DNA of 64,000 nt from Anarhynchus alexandrinus (GCA_008711295.1 VUYV01000177.1:1588509-1652508), one strand, 5' to 3'. Positions 1 to 14,000 are shown, counted from the stretch's first letter. Made by a program: numbers and translations. Notes: generated by a model from the sequence alone, not told the origin.

Positions 1-3000
1 ACTAGCACTTGTGGAGACCTTGAGCAGAGATTAAGGCTTGAGCTTCTCCTCCCCTCCATTCTGCAAATGCAGATTACCCACACTGATACTCCTCCTTAAT
101 CTCGTTAAGAAGCCAAGAATGGTTTGGGCTGTTTGCCTCCCCTACCCGTTCACACACCTAGCACCTCTTGCAGGGAGAGCAGGAGATCCCAGGCACGGAG
201 CCACATGTCTCTCAACGGGGGGAAAAAATTTATTTGTTCCCTTACTCATGCAACTGAAATTGCTGCACAGTGGATGCATGATTTGGCCTTTCAATAGGGG
301 AGAGGCTTTAGTGTAAATTTGCCAGCAAGATTAGGGATACCTAGCCAAACTCCTGAGACACCACATCCTCTCCCCAGCCCAGTATAATCTTCTCTACCAC
401 ATACCAGACAGATCACTGGATCCTACACCAGGCCAACCAACCACCTATGGTACACTGGATACTAGAATAGGGGAAATGATGCACCATGGCACTCGCATAG
501 TAGGCAGTATATCTAGAGCTATAGGGAAGCCTAAAAAGGGATTTAAATGAGTAACTCCCACACAGTCCATCAGAGCTAACAGACCTGTGTTCCAGTTTTC
601 ATACCGATGTGCTTTAACATTACAATTTCAGTTGATTTTTCCATCAATTTTCCCAGTCATGAACCACGAAGACAAGGCCTAAATGTCTTAAAGTCTGCTC
701 CTTACTGAAAGTTGACAGGATTTCTCCTGAGGCTATGGATATCAATCACCAGACATAACATGGACTAGATAGAATACTTCTTCCCCACTTTTCCAGCATT
801 TCAGCTTCAGGGGTCGTATAAGCAGCCTCAAGAACACAGCACATGATGGAAGGTGACTGCCAGCAACACGAGACAGCAAAGATGGTCCACAAACTCGGTG
901 TGAGCCACCCCAGCAGACTGCAACCATATGTCCATCAACTCATTTCAAAATAATAGCGTTGATGGTGTGCACACACCTACGTAAATACACTAGAAAAGTA
1001 GACTGGTATCAGATTACCTTTTAAACTGGACATAGAAATGTATGTAATAGAGCTGCTGAACTATTTCCATGGCCCCTCCACCCCAGTAATACATCATAAC
1101 ATTAAAATAAACAACTTCTGCAAAAACTCCTAAAACTTCTAAAACCTTAGATTGATCTGAAAAGACAGGACAACCAATCTTCACTGGAAAAAACCCTACC
1201 TCGATGTTTTCAGAGAAAAGTTTTGCTCTGTTCAGCAACATTACAATTACTTTGGAGAGTTTTTAATTCTTATGTTGTTCTTCTCCTTTTGATCACATAT
1301 CAAAGTCATTTCAGATCAATACATTGCCCAAGAGGTCAAAAGACTCAAAGCAAAGGGTTATTTAGACATACTATGTACTATTATTAATCCTCAGAAAGAA
1401 CTACTTCTCTACTTGCAAAGCAAAGATAATACAGGAATAGCTAGATCAAAATTGGAAGAAATCACTTAGTCCTTAAAGTTAATTGCTTCTCAGTAGTTTC
1501 TGGTTTTTTTCCTACTACAGCTGACCACGGATGGCCTCCATTATTTCACATGATTAGAAACAGAATTTAATTTCATGAACATTTTATTTGGTAGTGATTA
1601 AATTTTAAATCTTTTGTGGGTGCCCTTCTAACTTTGTTTTAGGAAGGTTTTGAGAAGAATAATGCCCTCCCTTACAAATAACTATCTCACAGGGGAAGTG
1701 GAAGAAAAGTTCATGCCAGTTCACAAATGAGAAAAGGAGAAAGATGAGAGAGGAGAAATCCTGAAATAATCAAACTGGAGTTTAAGCCTTTATAAACTTC
1801 TTTATGTCAACAAAGAATGTCACATACAGCTGCAGTTGTCAACTAAGTTTCTAAAAGTCCCATAATACTAAATAAAGTTTGAATGAAAAACTACAAGTCT
1901 GCAAAGCATCTCAATGTCCTTAATATTTCTGTAGAAATCTATTTAAGTTGACTTATGAGTTAAAGTGTATCTATTTTCTCAGTAGCAAAAAAAATCTGCA
2001 AAACCTGTTTCAATGCCAGAATTAAATTTTGATTCCTCAACTCCCCCCAAAACAGGTTGAAGTTACTTTTTAAAACAAGAAAAAATGAATTCTTTGCTAC
2101 AAAAAATAGTTAGTTTGGATTAGTAAACCAGGACTAACAAAAATGTCAGACAACAATGCAGTTAGCGTTTTACTCTGAATTTTCCAGACGTTTAAATGAC
2201 GGTCATGTTTTTCTTTGGTTGTGTATCCAGATACAACAACAGCAGACATCCATGTTCCTGCTTTCAGAATCCGTACCACAATTTTAAAGCTATAATTATT
2301 CATATCCTCTTAGTAGAAATTTTGAATTCACTGGAAGACTGATTCCTTAGTGATCCTTAGTTATCAAGATTTTCACTTTCTTCCAGCAAATGTTCTCTTA
2401 TCTTTACTGTTAATTTCACAGACTCAAGCCCCTCAGTTCTGCTTTTAAAGACAACAGCATAATTGCATCAACAGTACAACTGCATCAACAGTATTTGGCA
2501 ATATTGGTTCACAGCTGCAGAAAACAAGTAATAGGAGTAATTGTTTAATGCAACTGCCAGAAAAATATATTTTGGAAGAATACAGACCCAGCTGTGTCAG
2601 GTACTGTGCATGGCCCAGCCAATAGCATGAATAATCCCATGAAAAACAATGAGGCAATTTACAGTTTCTTGAACTAAGCATATCCAGAAGGCCTGAGCCC
2701 CAGTAATGCTTCAGACAAGTACGAGATTCAGAGAAAATCCTACAGAGACCAAAACTTTTAAAAGAAAACATATTTCAAAACTGTGTCAAGCAAACATAAA
2801 TGCTACAATAGAAAGACAACCAGATGCCACCATGTCAACCACAACATAGAGCATTTCAGATGAGTTCTTTGAAAATAGTTTATTTACTTTTCCAGATTTC
2901 GGCCACATCTTACAGCATTACATAGCAACATCAGACCTTATGACTGGGGAATGGAGGGAAGAGACAAGCAAACAAACAGAAGCAGACCACAATGATCAGA

Positions 3001-5343
3001 GCATAGAAAGCCAGATCAGTTAGGTCAGCCTTGTTTCCTAGAGCAAGAACCGACCCTGAATGCCTTTCACTGGTTCCTCTACGTTTGTCATATTCACTCC
3101 CCAAAATCAGACTGCTATGAGCAGACCAACTGGAAAATCTTAACATTGACAGCAGTATTAATACTTTTTCCCCAAAGTTTAGAGCACAGCATTATGCTAA
3201 TCATAGTCTACACCCTTTCATCTGTTTCTGTCCTACTTCTGCTCTGCCCATGCAAAACCTTAAAGCCCATGCTCATTTGTGCAGCAAGGAGGATGGGTTA
3301 GAGACAGCTGCTTTTAACATAAGCTAGAATGTCCCTTGAGGGAGAGGAGGACACTTCCATGATGACAGTCTTTGTGTGTTTCCCATAACCTCTCCTTGCC
3401 ATCCCATCCAAGGAACTCACAAAATCTCTTAAATTATTTAAAGGAAAGCCTCCAAGCACCTCTGGACAAAAGTACCAACAAATACAACCATGGAAACATA
3501 CATAAAAAAATACAAACTATGTACACACAGTAGGGCTCTGCTTTGGGATAGCTCATACATTGCCTAGCTTAAACCATTTGAATTCAAGTGCAAGTCACCT
3601 GGGGTAACTACACAGCCGAAATACATACAGTAGAGAGCAAATTATTCTTTTTCTTCTTATTATGAAACCACAAAACCAGTGCCACACAGCTTCCTCAGGA
3701 CACTAGAAATTCCACTTCTCTTTTCTACTACCTTTAGTACCTTTCCACCCCTGCATACCTTGTATTTACATCTTAGCACATCTTCCACAGAGAGAACACT
3801 GATATTCTGTTACAATTTTTACAGCAGTACTTGAACCACTGGCATGAAATTGAGGAGTATTTCTGACACAGAGTCTTTCTGTTCTGATCCACAACAAACT
3901 TCTTTTCTGAAATCAAACTCTTCTCTCAGAAACTGCAAGTTCTGGTTGAACGAGGACTACAAGTAGTCCCTTGCTATATTAGATGATATAATATAAGGCA
4001 CACAGTACCTCAAGATAATTGCAGGGCGGGATACAAATGAAGATTAACCTTTTTCACTTTGACATGAAGCAAACAACAGCTGGGGGTTTAAATTACATCA
4101 TCAAGTTCACCAAGACGTTAAAAGCTTAACAGTCTTAGCACCAATTTTCAATTTTTAAGGAAAAGAATACATATTCACTAAGGCGCTAACAGATGTAACA
4201 ATTTAGGGAGAGATGCACCTAATATCTCATGCTTTGCTCTTACTGCTAAAGCTTCTACTGATCAAAACTCAATTGCTATTGCCCTTGCTCCCACCCCTTC
4301 TCAAATAACTGTTACGCTTCAGGAAATGGTTCATTGGCTGTAGTTTGTTAAGCAAAAGAACACCCAAAATACATAGATTCATATTGGGAAAGTAGCTAAA
4401 CAATTACACATGGATTTTGATTACCACAAGCATTTACTTTTATTAAAAACATTATTCAAATTTGAACACGGACTGAATATTTCACACTGCGTTCAGTCAA
4501 CAGCAATGTTTTCACCTCCCAGGGGGCTACACACTAAGCTGTAGCTTTGTGGCACAGTGTGTGGCAGAAGAATCTAACCACAAAATTATCCCATTTATCA
4601 TCCTAATTATGCCTCAGAAGCTGCTGCATTAACATCAATATCTGCATCAAACTCCAGGTGTCACTGCAAATACTCAGGCAATGAGCAATGTCAGCATGTG
4701 GAAGACAGAACTGCCCAGGCAGAAATCAATGGGATATTCCTTTTTTTTCCCCCCCTTTCAAGATCCTGATCAGATGCAGAAATACCTGTGTTCAATCCTT
4801 ATGTTTAAGGAGGCCCCCAGCTGACATCATGTGGAACTCCACAGAGCTGCTTACAGACCCCTGAGAACAGCCCAGATCCACAATTTACACTTTCTCATCA
4901 TGTGCAAAAAAAAATGTTTCATATAATATTTCTAAGACATGTGAAAGGAGAAAAGGAAGAACCCTTACATAGCATTCTTGAGGGTTAGTTAGAAGAGGCT
5001 TAGCTGCAAAGTAAAATTACTGAACAGAAAATTGGTCTTCAAACCAGGACACGCATGTATGTTTAGATAGCTAAAAGAATAAACAGAAAATAAGATATTC
5101 TGTAAGATGTATTATGGAAACACTAATACAGTTGAAACACTCTAAGATATGTCCAGTTGTGACCAACACCAAAGGAACCTATCATGACAAGGTCGCAGTG
5201 TTCACAGCCTGCCCATAAGACCAGAGCCACCTAACATCATGATAAAAAAAGGACAATGGTAACAAAAGTCATAGGAAAGCCATCCCATAAAATTCATTTG
5301 AAAGCAACCCCAAATCCAGTCGTGAGTGTATGGGTTTGCATTA
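1..5343. other. AT-rich non-coding sequence, intronic or intergenic
   Basis: No coding exon is recognisable in this 5.3 kb. Open frames are short (108 codons or fewer), occur on both strands and resemble no family I know. The plus strand is richer in A and C than in T and G, as expected if the minus strand is the sense strand of an intron, but this is only a compositional hint. No interspersed repeat was identified before the CR1 copy that follows. A short T8/C-rich tract lies near 4741-4756. Confidence 0.6.
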
Positions 5344-6325
5344 ATAGAATCATAGAGAACACAGAACCATAGAACATAGAATGGTTTCGGTTGGAAAGGA
5401 CCTTGAAGATCATCGAGTTCCAACCCCCCTGCCATAGACAGGGACACCTCCCATTAGACCAGGCTGCCCAACGCCACGTCCAGCCTGGCCTTGAACACCT
5501 CCAGGGATGGGGCCTCAACAACCTCTCGGGGCAACCTGTGCCAGTGCCTTACCACACTCAAAGTGAAAAACTTCTTACTAATGGTCAATCTAAACCTGCC
5601 CTCTTCCAGTTTGAAGCCATTCCCCCTCGTCCTATCACTACATGCCCTAGTAAAAAGTCCTTCCCCGGCTCTCCTGTAGGCCCCCTTTAGGTACTGGAAG
5701 GCCACAATAAGATCTCCCTGGAGCCTTCTCTTCTCCAGGCTGAACAGCCCCAACTCTTTCAGCCTCTCCTCATAGGAGAGGTACTCCAGCCCTCGGATCA
5801 TCCTCGTGGCTCTCCTCTGGACACACTCCAGCAGGTCCACGTCCTTCTTATGTTGGGGACTCCAGAGCTGGATGCAGTACTCCAGGTGGGGTCTCACGAG
5901 AGTGGAGTAGAGGGCCAGAATCCCCTCCCTCGCCCTGCTGGCCACACTCCTTTTGATACAGCCCAGGATGCAGTTGGCCTTCTGGGCTGCGATCGCACAT
6001 TGCTGGCTCATGTTGAGCTTCTCATCAATCAGCACACCCAGGTCCTTCTCCTCAGGGCTGCTCTCCAGCCATTCCCCGCCCAACCTGTAATTGTGCTTGG
6101 GATTGCCCCAACCCAGATGTAAGACCTTGCACTTGGCCTTGTTGAACTGCATGAGGTTGGCTTGGGCCCACCTCTCCAGCCTGTCCAGGTCCCTCTGGAT
6201 GGCATCCCTCCCTTCCAGGGTGTCTACCTCACCAAACAGCTTGGTATCATTGGCAAACTTGCTGAGGGTGCACTCGACCCCACTGTCCACGTCGCCAAAT
6301 ATGTTGAACAGTACAGGTCCCAGAA
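5344..6325 (-). mobile_element. CR1 LINE, 5'-truncated copy (RT C-terminal half plus 3' end)
   Basis: This is the 3' portion of a chicken-repeat-1 (CR1) non-LTR retrotransposon lying on the minus strand. Read on the plus strand it opens with a degenerate CATAGAAT-type array (about 5344-5380), the reverse complement of the short ATTCTATG-like repeats that end CR1 elements. These elements lack a poly(A) tail. The reverse-transcriptase frame follows and stays open up to the 5' break near 6325. About 980 bp survive of a full element of roughly 4.5 kb, the usual result of incomplete target-primed reverse transcription. The copy is well preserved, without stops or frameshifts in its coding part, so it is relatively young compared with the other CR1 relics here. 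Confidence 0.95.
5454..6325 (-). pseudogene. CR1 ORF2 fragment: C-terminal part of reverse transcriptase
   Basis: About 290 codons are open from the truncation point to a natural stop at 5454, leaving about 110 bp of 3' UTR. Conserved CR1 blocks appear in order: GPVLFNIF at the 5' edge, the polymerase motif region [94 protein letters not shown] and LEVFKARLD. Known for the family: ORF2 carries an endonuclease followed by the RT. Here the endonuclease and the RT N-terminal half are missing, and the FADD catalytic box reads FAND. The fragment therefore cannot be an active enzyme. No true start codon exists; the frame simply begins at the break. Confidence 0.9.
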
Positions 6326-8930
6326 AAGAAAAACAGTTATTTTAAATAAACCTGCCCAGCATCTTATCAAGGAATAGTGACTGCAAAGAGAATAAACATT
6401 GACCCATATTCTTCACTGACGTAAAAATTGTTTTTTCATCTAGTGTGTACAATACCAATGTAAAACCCCCTAGCTTCTTGCTACACAGCTACAAACACCC
6501 AAAGCAGCAAAAATGGGTAATTAGAAGATTTAACAAATTAATTTTTCTAAAGAGGAAAATGTATTTCTTTCCCACAGACTAAATAAATGTAAAGGGTCTG
6601 TCAGATCTGAATCAAAGAATTTAAGAGCCACAACTTTTTGCTGCATTTATATAAAAACTCTCAGCCAAGAAGCTTTGTTGATTAAACATCCAATTGCCAT
6701 TGAATATCACTGCAGCCTTATCTTGTGGTGGTGCCCGAGAATGAATCAATTCCAGCCCATCACTAAAGCCTGTAAATTTTTTCTTGACTGAATTTGCTAT
6801 TCCATACTTATGCAAATGACTAATTCACTCAGCAGTAACACTCCTTTGCCCACTGTAATAAAAAAACCCCACCACAAAAACCCACACACCATTGCCAGTT
6901 TAATCAAAACTAGCACGTCTTACAGGTCCTAAAATGGATGGGGAGCTACAGGCAAATAATTGTAAATCGAGATAGCAGATTTCCCTTTTTATTTACACAC
7001 TCTGTTCAGGTTTGTTCACTTTGAATGTTTCATTACAATTTAAAACTTTACTTGAATAGTTATTTGAACTGTGACTACACTTACCTGACTGAAAAACATT
7101 GGAAATACAATAAACTCTTACCAGAACCCATCAAATCATTTTAAAACAGTCATCTAGAAGAAAGACCATGTAAACATGGTATTGTCACACTGGTTAAACC
7201 ACTACAAATCTTGATTGTATATACAGTATCATAAGCTACTTCAAAATTAACTTGGCTTTTTTTGTTTAGTACTATTTATTCTTAGTTAATGAAAGCTAAA
7301 TTCAACAGCAGCATTCTGACTGCAGAATAATTGTCTACATGGGACAAAGATATATTACTATTCTGATATTAAAGCCTGCAGGATAGAAGAATAGATCCTC
7401 TACATAAGTCATAACAGAACCATAGCCTTCTTTATTCTCTCCTCTAACTGCATTCTATATGAAAGCCTGCATGTTAAATAGCAAAGAAGCAGCTACAAAG
7501 ACAGCAGTGATATGTGCTGTAATTTAAGGTAAAACCAGTCTGTTCACAGACTTAAACCAAAAGACAAAGAAAACTTGCAGGAGAAAGCATCTCCTTGCAG
7601 CACAAAGAAGGCATCACCTTAAAGATTTCCAAATGAGATGTAGAATACATTTTGAAAACAAGAAACAGCCATGATGGGGGAAAACTTCTAAATTATTAAA
7701 AATATGAATTGACTTAATTTTATTCTTATGAGGACTAGAATAAAGCTTTGTCTCAATTTTGTTCTGAGACCTCTTCTCAAATAAGAAGGAATCCTTGCTG
7801 TTGCACTCATGGATATATTATTCCCCCTTATAAAAATGAAGAAAAAAATTAATTTAAGATTATTTTTAATATAGCTCACACATCATCTTAGGTCCCCCTT
7901 TTACCCTCCTGAAGCGTTATACACCAAACTTGATTTCACAAAAGGGCGTAAAGGGAGATCAAAAAGATAGAGACATTATCCTGGTTCTTATTTTTGTACG
8001 TCAATGCAAACAATTAAATTATATTTAATGTTTTATCTGTCACCCACTCCTGATAAAGCAACATGGTACTTCCATCTGAGCAGTAGTTTCTGCCACTTAT
8101 TGCTTTTTCTACATTAATATTTCATGATATTTAAAAAAAAACAAAACAAAACAAGAACAAAGTCAGCAGTAAAATAAAATAAGCGAGAGACCAAAGAGTC
8201 ATTTCGGGCCTCATTTTCTATTCATGGTGTGTAGTTTAATGAATAGTGTGTCTGTGTTTGATTTTATTATGTTACCGTGTGACCTGCAGACTCTCAGGAG
8301 ACCAGCTAAGAGAGATGAACATTATTCCATTAGTGAGGAAAATCAATAATAGTAGTTATATGCTTTACGCAGTCTTTTGCAAAACTTCTATTTTTATACA
8401 TTCTTAATTCATATTGAACTTTTAAGGAGAAGAAAGCAAAAAAAAAATCCTTAGATTTCCCAAGCCAAAAAAGTGAAAGAAAACTATGTTCCATTCAAAA
8501 TCAAGGCCAAGAGTCTTGTTGTTACACATAAATATATAAAATGCAAATGCAAATAGCATCTGTATTTGAATACAGGGTTGCTGTTGGGATTTGGTTTTTT
8601 TCGCCCTTTCAAACAATTCTTATCTATAAATTCACACCCATTAGAAATAACATCCACATTTTACACTATCTAGAAATGCTAAACTCTGAAAACCTATACA
8701 AATGGAAAGTGGAGATAAAGAGCCAAGTGTTCTGCCTGGGAAAAAAAAGATAATCAAAAAATTAGCCTGTAAGCTTCTCTCCCATTTCTGTTTTCTTAGG
8801 CTCCTTTAGTTCTTTTGCTAGAGGAAAAACCTAACCATAAATTGGGGTGATAGGAAAACTAGCAAAACACTAAGAATAAAAATATTCTTAAAGCCCTGAA
8901 CACCAATTTCCAACCACTGGATAATCATTG
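6326..8930. other. AT-rich non-coding sequence
   Basis: No coding exon, RNA gene or clear repeat is seen. Open frames are 70 codons or shorter. Short A/T runs occur (for example around 8131-8150 and 8439-8447). Nothing else is supportable from the sequence. Confidence 0.6.
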
Positions 8931-8934
8931 CATG

Positions 8935-9012
8935 ATAAACTGCACATTTGTACTACAGTAATGACTAGATGCCCCAGTCACCAATTCGGACCCTACTGTG
9001 CGAGATAAAGGC
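8935..9012 (+). repeat. Ancient amniote interspersed-repeat relic
   Basis: The segment containing TTTGTACTACAGTA, then GATGCCCCAGTCA, then GGACCCTACTGTGC matches, with heavy decay, an old repeat I associate with turtles, crocodilians and birds. Its consensus runs roughly TTTGTATTACAGTAGCACC, GCCCCAGTCA, GGGCCCCATTGTGCTAGGC. Spacing and order of the blocks agree. I cannot give a reliable family name from memory. A second partial copy, covering the next part of the same consensus, lies near 51340-51405. Confidence 0.4.
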
Positions 9013-9199
9013 TAGCATATTTTAATGACATTGTGAGGATATAATATAAAAAAAAAGAAAGCATGTTAGCTGGATGTATACTGCAAGACTAACTCACAAA
9101 CCAATAATTACCAGCAATTCTTACCATATTTTTAAATTATTTTTGAAATGCACGCTAATACTGCAATTTAGTTTAAGGAGGAAAGTGCAACTATTAATA
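9013..9199. other. AT-rich non-coding sequence
   Basis: A plain AT-rich stretch between an old repeat relic and the open-frame block at 9.2 kb. Nothing was identified. Confidence 0.5.
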
Positions 9200-9873
9200 T
9201 CAGAGCATAAACAATAAAAGAACATATTTCTCAGACAGCGTGGGAATGCTTAGAATAATGAAATTCCCATCTTCTCCTTCTGAAAAACTGCAAAGCAGAA
9301 AGACATGCAAGTTTGGAGAAAAAGCCACTATGCTAAATGCACCACTACCACGGATTGGGAAATCACTCATACGTAGGACCGCTCTGTTTATTTCCCTAAT
9401 TATTACTCTGTCATACTCAGTTCTGTTCATAAACAGAGTGCACGCAACTTGCTTCATTATCCATCGGTTGCTATGACACTCTATAAGAAAGCTGACAGAG
9501 GCTTTTCTCTTTGTTGAGCACAGACCGAGAGCATTCACAGCCCCTGCGACAGAGAAGCTGCAAAAACGTACATTCCAGGAGAAGCTTTCATCCTTTACCA
9601 TCTGAAGAACAAGCCAGGATGCTGCTCAAATCCTTTAACAAAGGCAGCAGCACACCTTTCAGCCCCAGCTTTGTCGGAGTCTGTGCAGAGGACCTGGCTC
9701 TGGAGACCACGGCAGGAAGGCTGCAACCAGCACCACCAACCACCCGCACGCCCGCCTGCACAGCTGCCACGCACTCTACTCCAGCTGAGGGTTGCAAGTT
9801 ACATCCACTCTCTTCTCGAGGCGATCAAAAAAAATTAATAAGTCAACTTTATCATATTTACCAGTTTCAATAA
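9200..9873. other. Block with overlapping open frames on both strands, unrecognised
   Basis: A 133-codon frame on the minus strand (9200-9601) overlaps plus-strand frames of 78 (9240-9476) and 120 codons (9511-9873). The right part (about 9640-9800) is clearly more GC-rich than its surroundings. None of the translations resembles a family I know, and no convincing splice-bounded exon was found. A 7-bp inverted repeat (TGGGAAT / ATTCCCA) sits at 9240-9268. It could be an unannotated exon, an alternative promoter, an enhancer, or chance. I do not call it a gene. Confidence 0.25.
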
Positions 9874-10995
9874 AATACAACACAAGAGGCGAAGAATTCT
9901 TTAAAAGCTACCAGAGTCACCAAAGAAAAAACAACCACACACACGCAAACAGACACAACACAACCTAAACACTGAACAAAAAAATCCCAAACTGTTTCTC
10001 AGGAATAGTACAAAATCCTGAGGGAAAGGATGGGAAGAACTGTAGACTGGGACTAAAAAACCCACAGTGCCAGCGTTGCTGATACAGTCTCCACATCTGT
10101 GTTTTGAAATGCAATTGACTTACTGCACTCAAATGGGAAAGTCTCCAACGTATGCCATTAAGGACAGCTCCAGATTGTACGACAGCAAGAGGAGAGAAAA
10201 TGGAAATCAAGAAAAGGACTAACTACTTTGAGTACCTTGAAGCTAACTAAACCTTTTCTGATAGGGCATTTGGGCTGTGGGAGCTGTTTTCTTCATAAAG
10301 TTTCAGCAGAAAATAAACAAGTTTTCATCACACTACTCTATAAAATCAAGATACTTTTTTTTTCACATTTGCTTTAACAACAGAGCTGAGAATGAATGAC
10401 AATGTATTCGTTCTACCCCCACCACCCAATTAGTTTATGACAGAATTTAGAGATTCTTTTGCCTGTTCACAAGAACAAGAGGAGCCAGGGAAAGCCCATG
10501 TTCTGGCTCCAGAGAAGAAAGCATGCACTGCTGGCTTTCCTTGCACACCACCTCCTTCCTCACTCCACCGGCTACACAAAGTGAAAACACCTGAAGAAAT
10601 GGCCTGGTAGCATAGAACAGGTGACAGGCAGATATGCACAGAATATGGCCCATCTGAAAGTGCAGAATTTAAAATAGAAACTGTATCACTTCTTTCACAA
10701 AGAATAAGCAGCAAAGGAAAATAAACTTCAAGCAAAATCCCGCCCATGGAATCTCACAGAACCAAGTAGGAAGCACGAAGAACAGCAAATCCAGTCTTTC
10801 GTGAGTGATGTCTTAGCCCTGCACCCAGAGCCTTCTTTCTTTACAGGGCCACATTTTGAGGCAAGTTCTAATGCAAAGTCAGCTTATTGAAAAATATGGG
10901 TTTATAACCTCCTTGAAAAATCCAGAGCATATTGTTTTGTACTGCCTTGGACCCTACTCTTGATTTGCAGAACATGCTCTATTATGATTTTACAA
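9874..10995. other. AT-rich non-coding sequence
   Basis: It contains a CA-rich low-complexity patch around 9930-9965 and short unrecognised frames on the minus strand at 10430-10747. No exon or RNA gene is recognisable. Confidence 0.5.
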
Positions 10996-10997
10996 CT

Positions 10998-11064
10998 CGA
11001 AGCCCAGTTTTGATCCCTTTACTTTCAACTTCATTCACAAGCCACCCCACTGACTTCAATGAGG
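10998..11064. repeat. Palindromic-core repeat relic (CACTGACTTCAATG)
   Basis: The segment reads GAAGCCCAGTTTTGATCCC followed about 30 bases later by CCCCACTGACTTCAATGAGG. Both blocks match an old dispersed sequence of amniote genomes in which a CAGTTCTGATC-type block precedes a CCATTGACTTCAATGG core that is nearly its own reverse complement. Related cores occur at 14189, 20091, 49755 and 56331. The family name is not known to me. It is likely a non-autonomous relic, not a coding feature. Confidence 0.4.
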
Positions 11065-14000
11065 AAAAAAGAATAGGAAAAGGCATTAGTCATCATAATT
11101 AAAGGGATTAGAATCTGATACATATTAATCCCAAAAGCCATCTGATTACAGAACAAACCATAAATATTGTGTAACAAAAAGGAAAGCATTACTTGATGTT
11201 AAAAAGATGGTCTTTTCACCAAGTCATTAGGAAATGCATAAGACACATCTACGATTGTCTGCACTTCAAATTATTTACACGTCTTGCCTGCAAGAATTTC
11301 AAATGAAATATTAACAAGTTATCAAATCCACCATTCTCATTTACAGAAAAAGTTGCCAAAAACTAATCATCAGTCCATTGCTCTATGGATCCACCACATC
11401 TACTTCCAAAGGGAAACGAACAGCACAGTTGAACTCCATATACACTAATGTATATATTCAGAATATGCAAGCTATGTACATACATAAAAATAATAAAGGG
11501 TACGTAGCAATGATGCACAATATTTTTAAAGTCAAATTTCTACCTGAATGCTCCAATCATATTAGTTTTCTTCAAGAAGTCAACTTAAAATGGCAAACAC
11601 TTTCATAAGTCACTCTTCTAAATGTCTTTAAAAAGACCTAGCAGCATGAAAATCCTTTTCTAGTGTTTTTATAGAAGTCTTAGCAAAAACATTTAAATTC
11701 TAATCAGCAATATATACACCTTAAGTAAGCCTAAGCCTTGGACTGAGTCATTTCCCTCAGTTGCTGGTGCAACATTTTGTATGAGAGGTTTCTGAGTTAT
11801 AACACAAAAAAACTGCACAAAATGCATGCAGTGAATTCTGCCCTGTTACCAGCTGCATTCAGATGTATGGGTGATGAAACTTTCTTAAATCCATCTTCTC
11901 TTCAGAAGGGAGTACCATGCTGAGAAACAACCTTGTCTATCAAACAAACAGTAAGCATCTTAAGCTCACAGCATTGAACAAATCATCAACTGCCTTTTCA
12001 GTCTTTTAATAACACAATTTTCTTTCTGCAAAAGCTATTTTCATAAATCCCACTTAATTTTAATATCCTTGCCAATTGCTTCATGATATTAATTACTTTT
12101 GTTAGGATGCAAACAAAAGTTCACTGGGATGAGTTAGGAATGACAACAATGGTCTCCTGTGCAAAATGCTTTATTGCTTAGTTACACCAAACTCCACAGA
12201 GTCAAGGACTGTGTGACTGACTGAAAGGACTTGGCAATTAAATAGGTCACCTGAATAGGTTGTCAGCATCTTAAGAACAAGAGAACAGCGAAAGGTCTAG
12301 GTAGGCTAAACAGCCTTTTCCAGCCACATAGGAAAAATCTGAGCCTAGGACAAGCATAAAGCTATGCTTTCTAGGACACTCTCACAGCCTCAAACAATAT
12401 TCATCTCAAAGAGTTCTAAAACCAGGGACAATATCATCATTGTTTTCTTCTCCTGCACATTAAAGTATGTTTGCTAAACTAAAGGGTGGCTAAATGTAGT
12501 GCAATAAAGACACTTTCCAACAGATCACTAGCAGCCATATTACTTGGCCAGGTAGTAATTTGACACAAGATTTGTAAACAGATTTACAATCTTGACAAAA
12601 TTTTTAAATAAATCAACTCTTTTGTTCTTTTTCACTTTTCTATAATTTTAAAACTAAAAAACTTTACTCTCTAATCTTAAGAAGCCATGAAATATGCAAA
12701 CACTCTCTCATTACACTTACCTGAGTTACAAATAGGGTAGAAACAAGCCCCAGGAGACTTCAGCCCACCTACCATGACTTTTCACGTGAACAATTCACAA
12801 AGAGGCTGCAAAGTTCTCTTGACTGTACAGAAGGCAACTTATTTTTAAAAGACGAAGACAAAAACCAACTTCACAATTTGACAGGAAATAGAAACATTAA
12901 CTAGACAAAAATGGAATAAAGTCAATTATAATTTTTAATTAGCTTTCCAAGCTATTCAATGAATGTTGGTACTCATGAATAGCAATCAATACTGCATTCT
13001 ACTGATTTGTTATGCAAATAAAGCACTTCAGCAGTATTATCCCATCCAGAAGTTAATACCCTCAAGAACTCAAAAAAAAAATATTATTTGTCCTTATTAT
13101 AAAGGAGAAGGAAAGAAAGAACACAGAGAACTTTACTGGAATTTGAGCTAATTCTACAAACGTACCTAGTTACATTCAGGAACAACTCCTACAATTTGAA
13201 GGAGATTTTGATACCTAGATGCTTTTGAAACACCAAGCCCAAATTCACAAAAGACACTTTGTTCAAGAACTACAGCAGGAAAAGTAAATCATTAGCATAC
13301 ATAAAGCAAGTTTATAGTCTTAATATAGTAAGAACAAAGCCATTCTCTCCACTTTGAAAGAAAAAAAAAAAAAACACAAACCAAAACAAACCATTGATAC
13401 TGGTGACATTGAAGCCCAGTCCGAACACAGAGGAAGAACAGACAAATCTCATTTAAGTCTTGCTATAGGTGCTAGGAAGACAAGATGGGCCACGAGTCCT
13501 TAGCTGTTTCACATTTCTTATATAAGCAGAGAATAACAGTTGCTTGGGCTGGCAGCTCATACCTTTCATATGCACATGCAGCAGAATTTCAAACACAGAC
13601 ACACGTAAGTGTACAAAGCCAAATTTTACCCTTGCATGTTATTTCCAGTGATATTCAAAAATATCGTGTATGCAGCTGCATGCTAAATGTACTATACACA
13701 GCAATTAATAACTAACATCAAGTTAACCCTAAGATATTGCAGCCAGGAGCTGATGAGAATTTATTCTAAAATAACTCCATCAAAAGCATTCTTTATTTCT
13801 CTACTGTTCAGCTGAAGTCCCTAATATTAATAGAAGATGTTCATCTCCAGCAGCAGTCAGGTGTTTCACTGGTCACACAGAAGTTTCGCTTTATCATATG
13901 CATACCTAAACATAAAGGTATTGCAAATATCACTGGTAAATCTTCTCTATCATTTCTGCAAACATAAAGGAGCATGATCCTACATGGTTTGTTGGGTTTT

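Noticed and set aside
5391..6377. Several plus-strand open frames over the CR1 copy
   Set aside because: Antisense shadows of the CR1 reverse-transcriptase frame on the minus strand.
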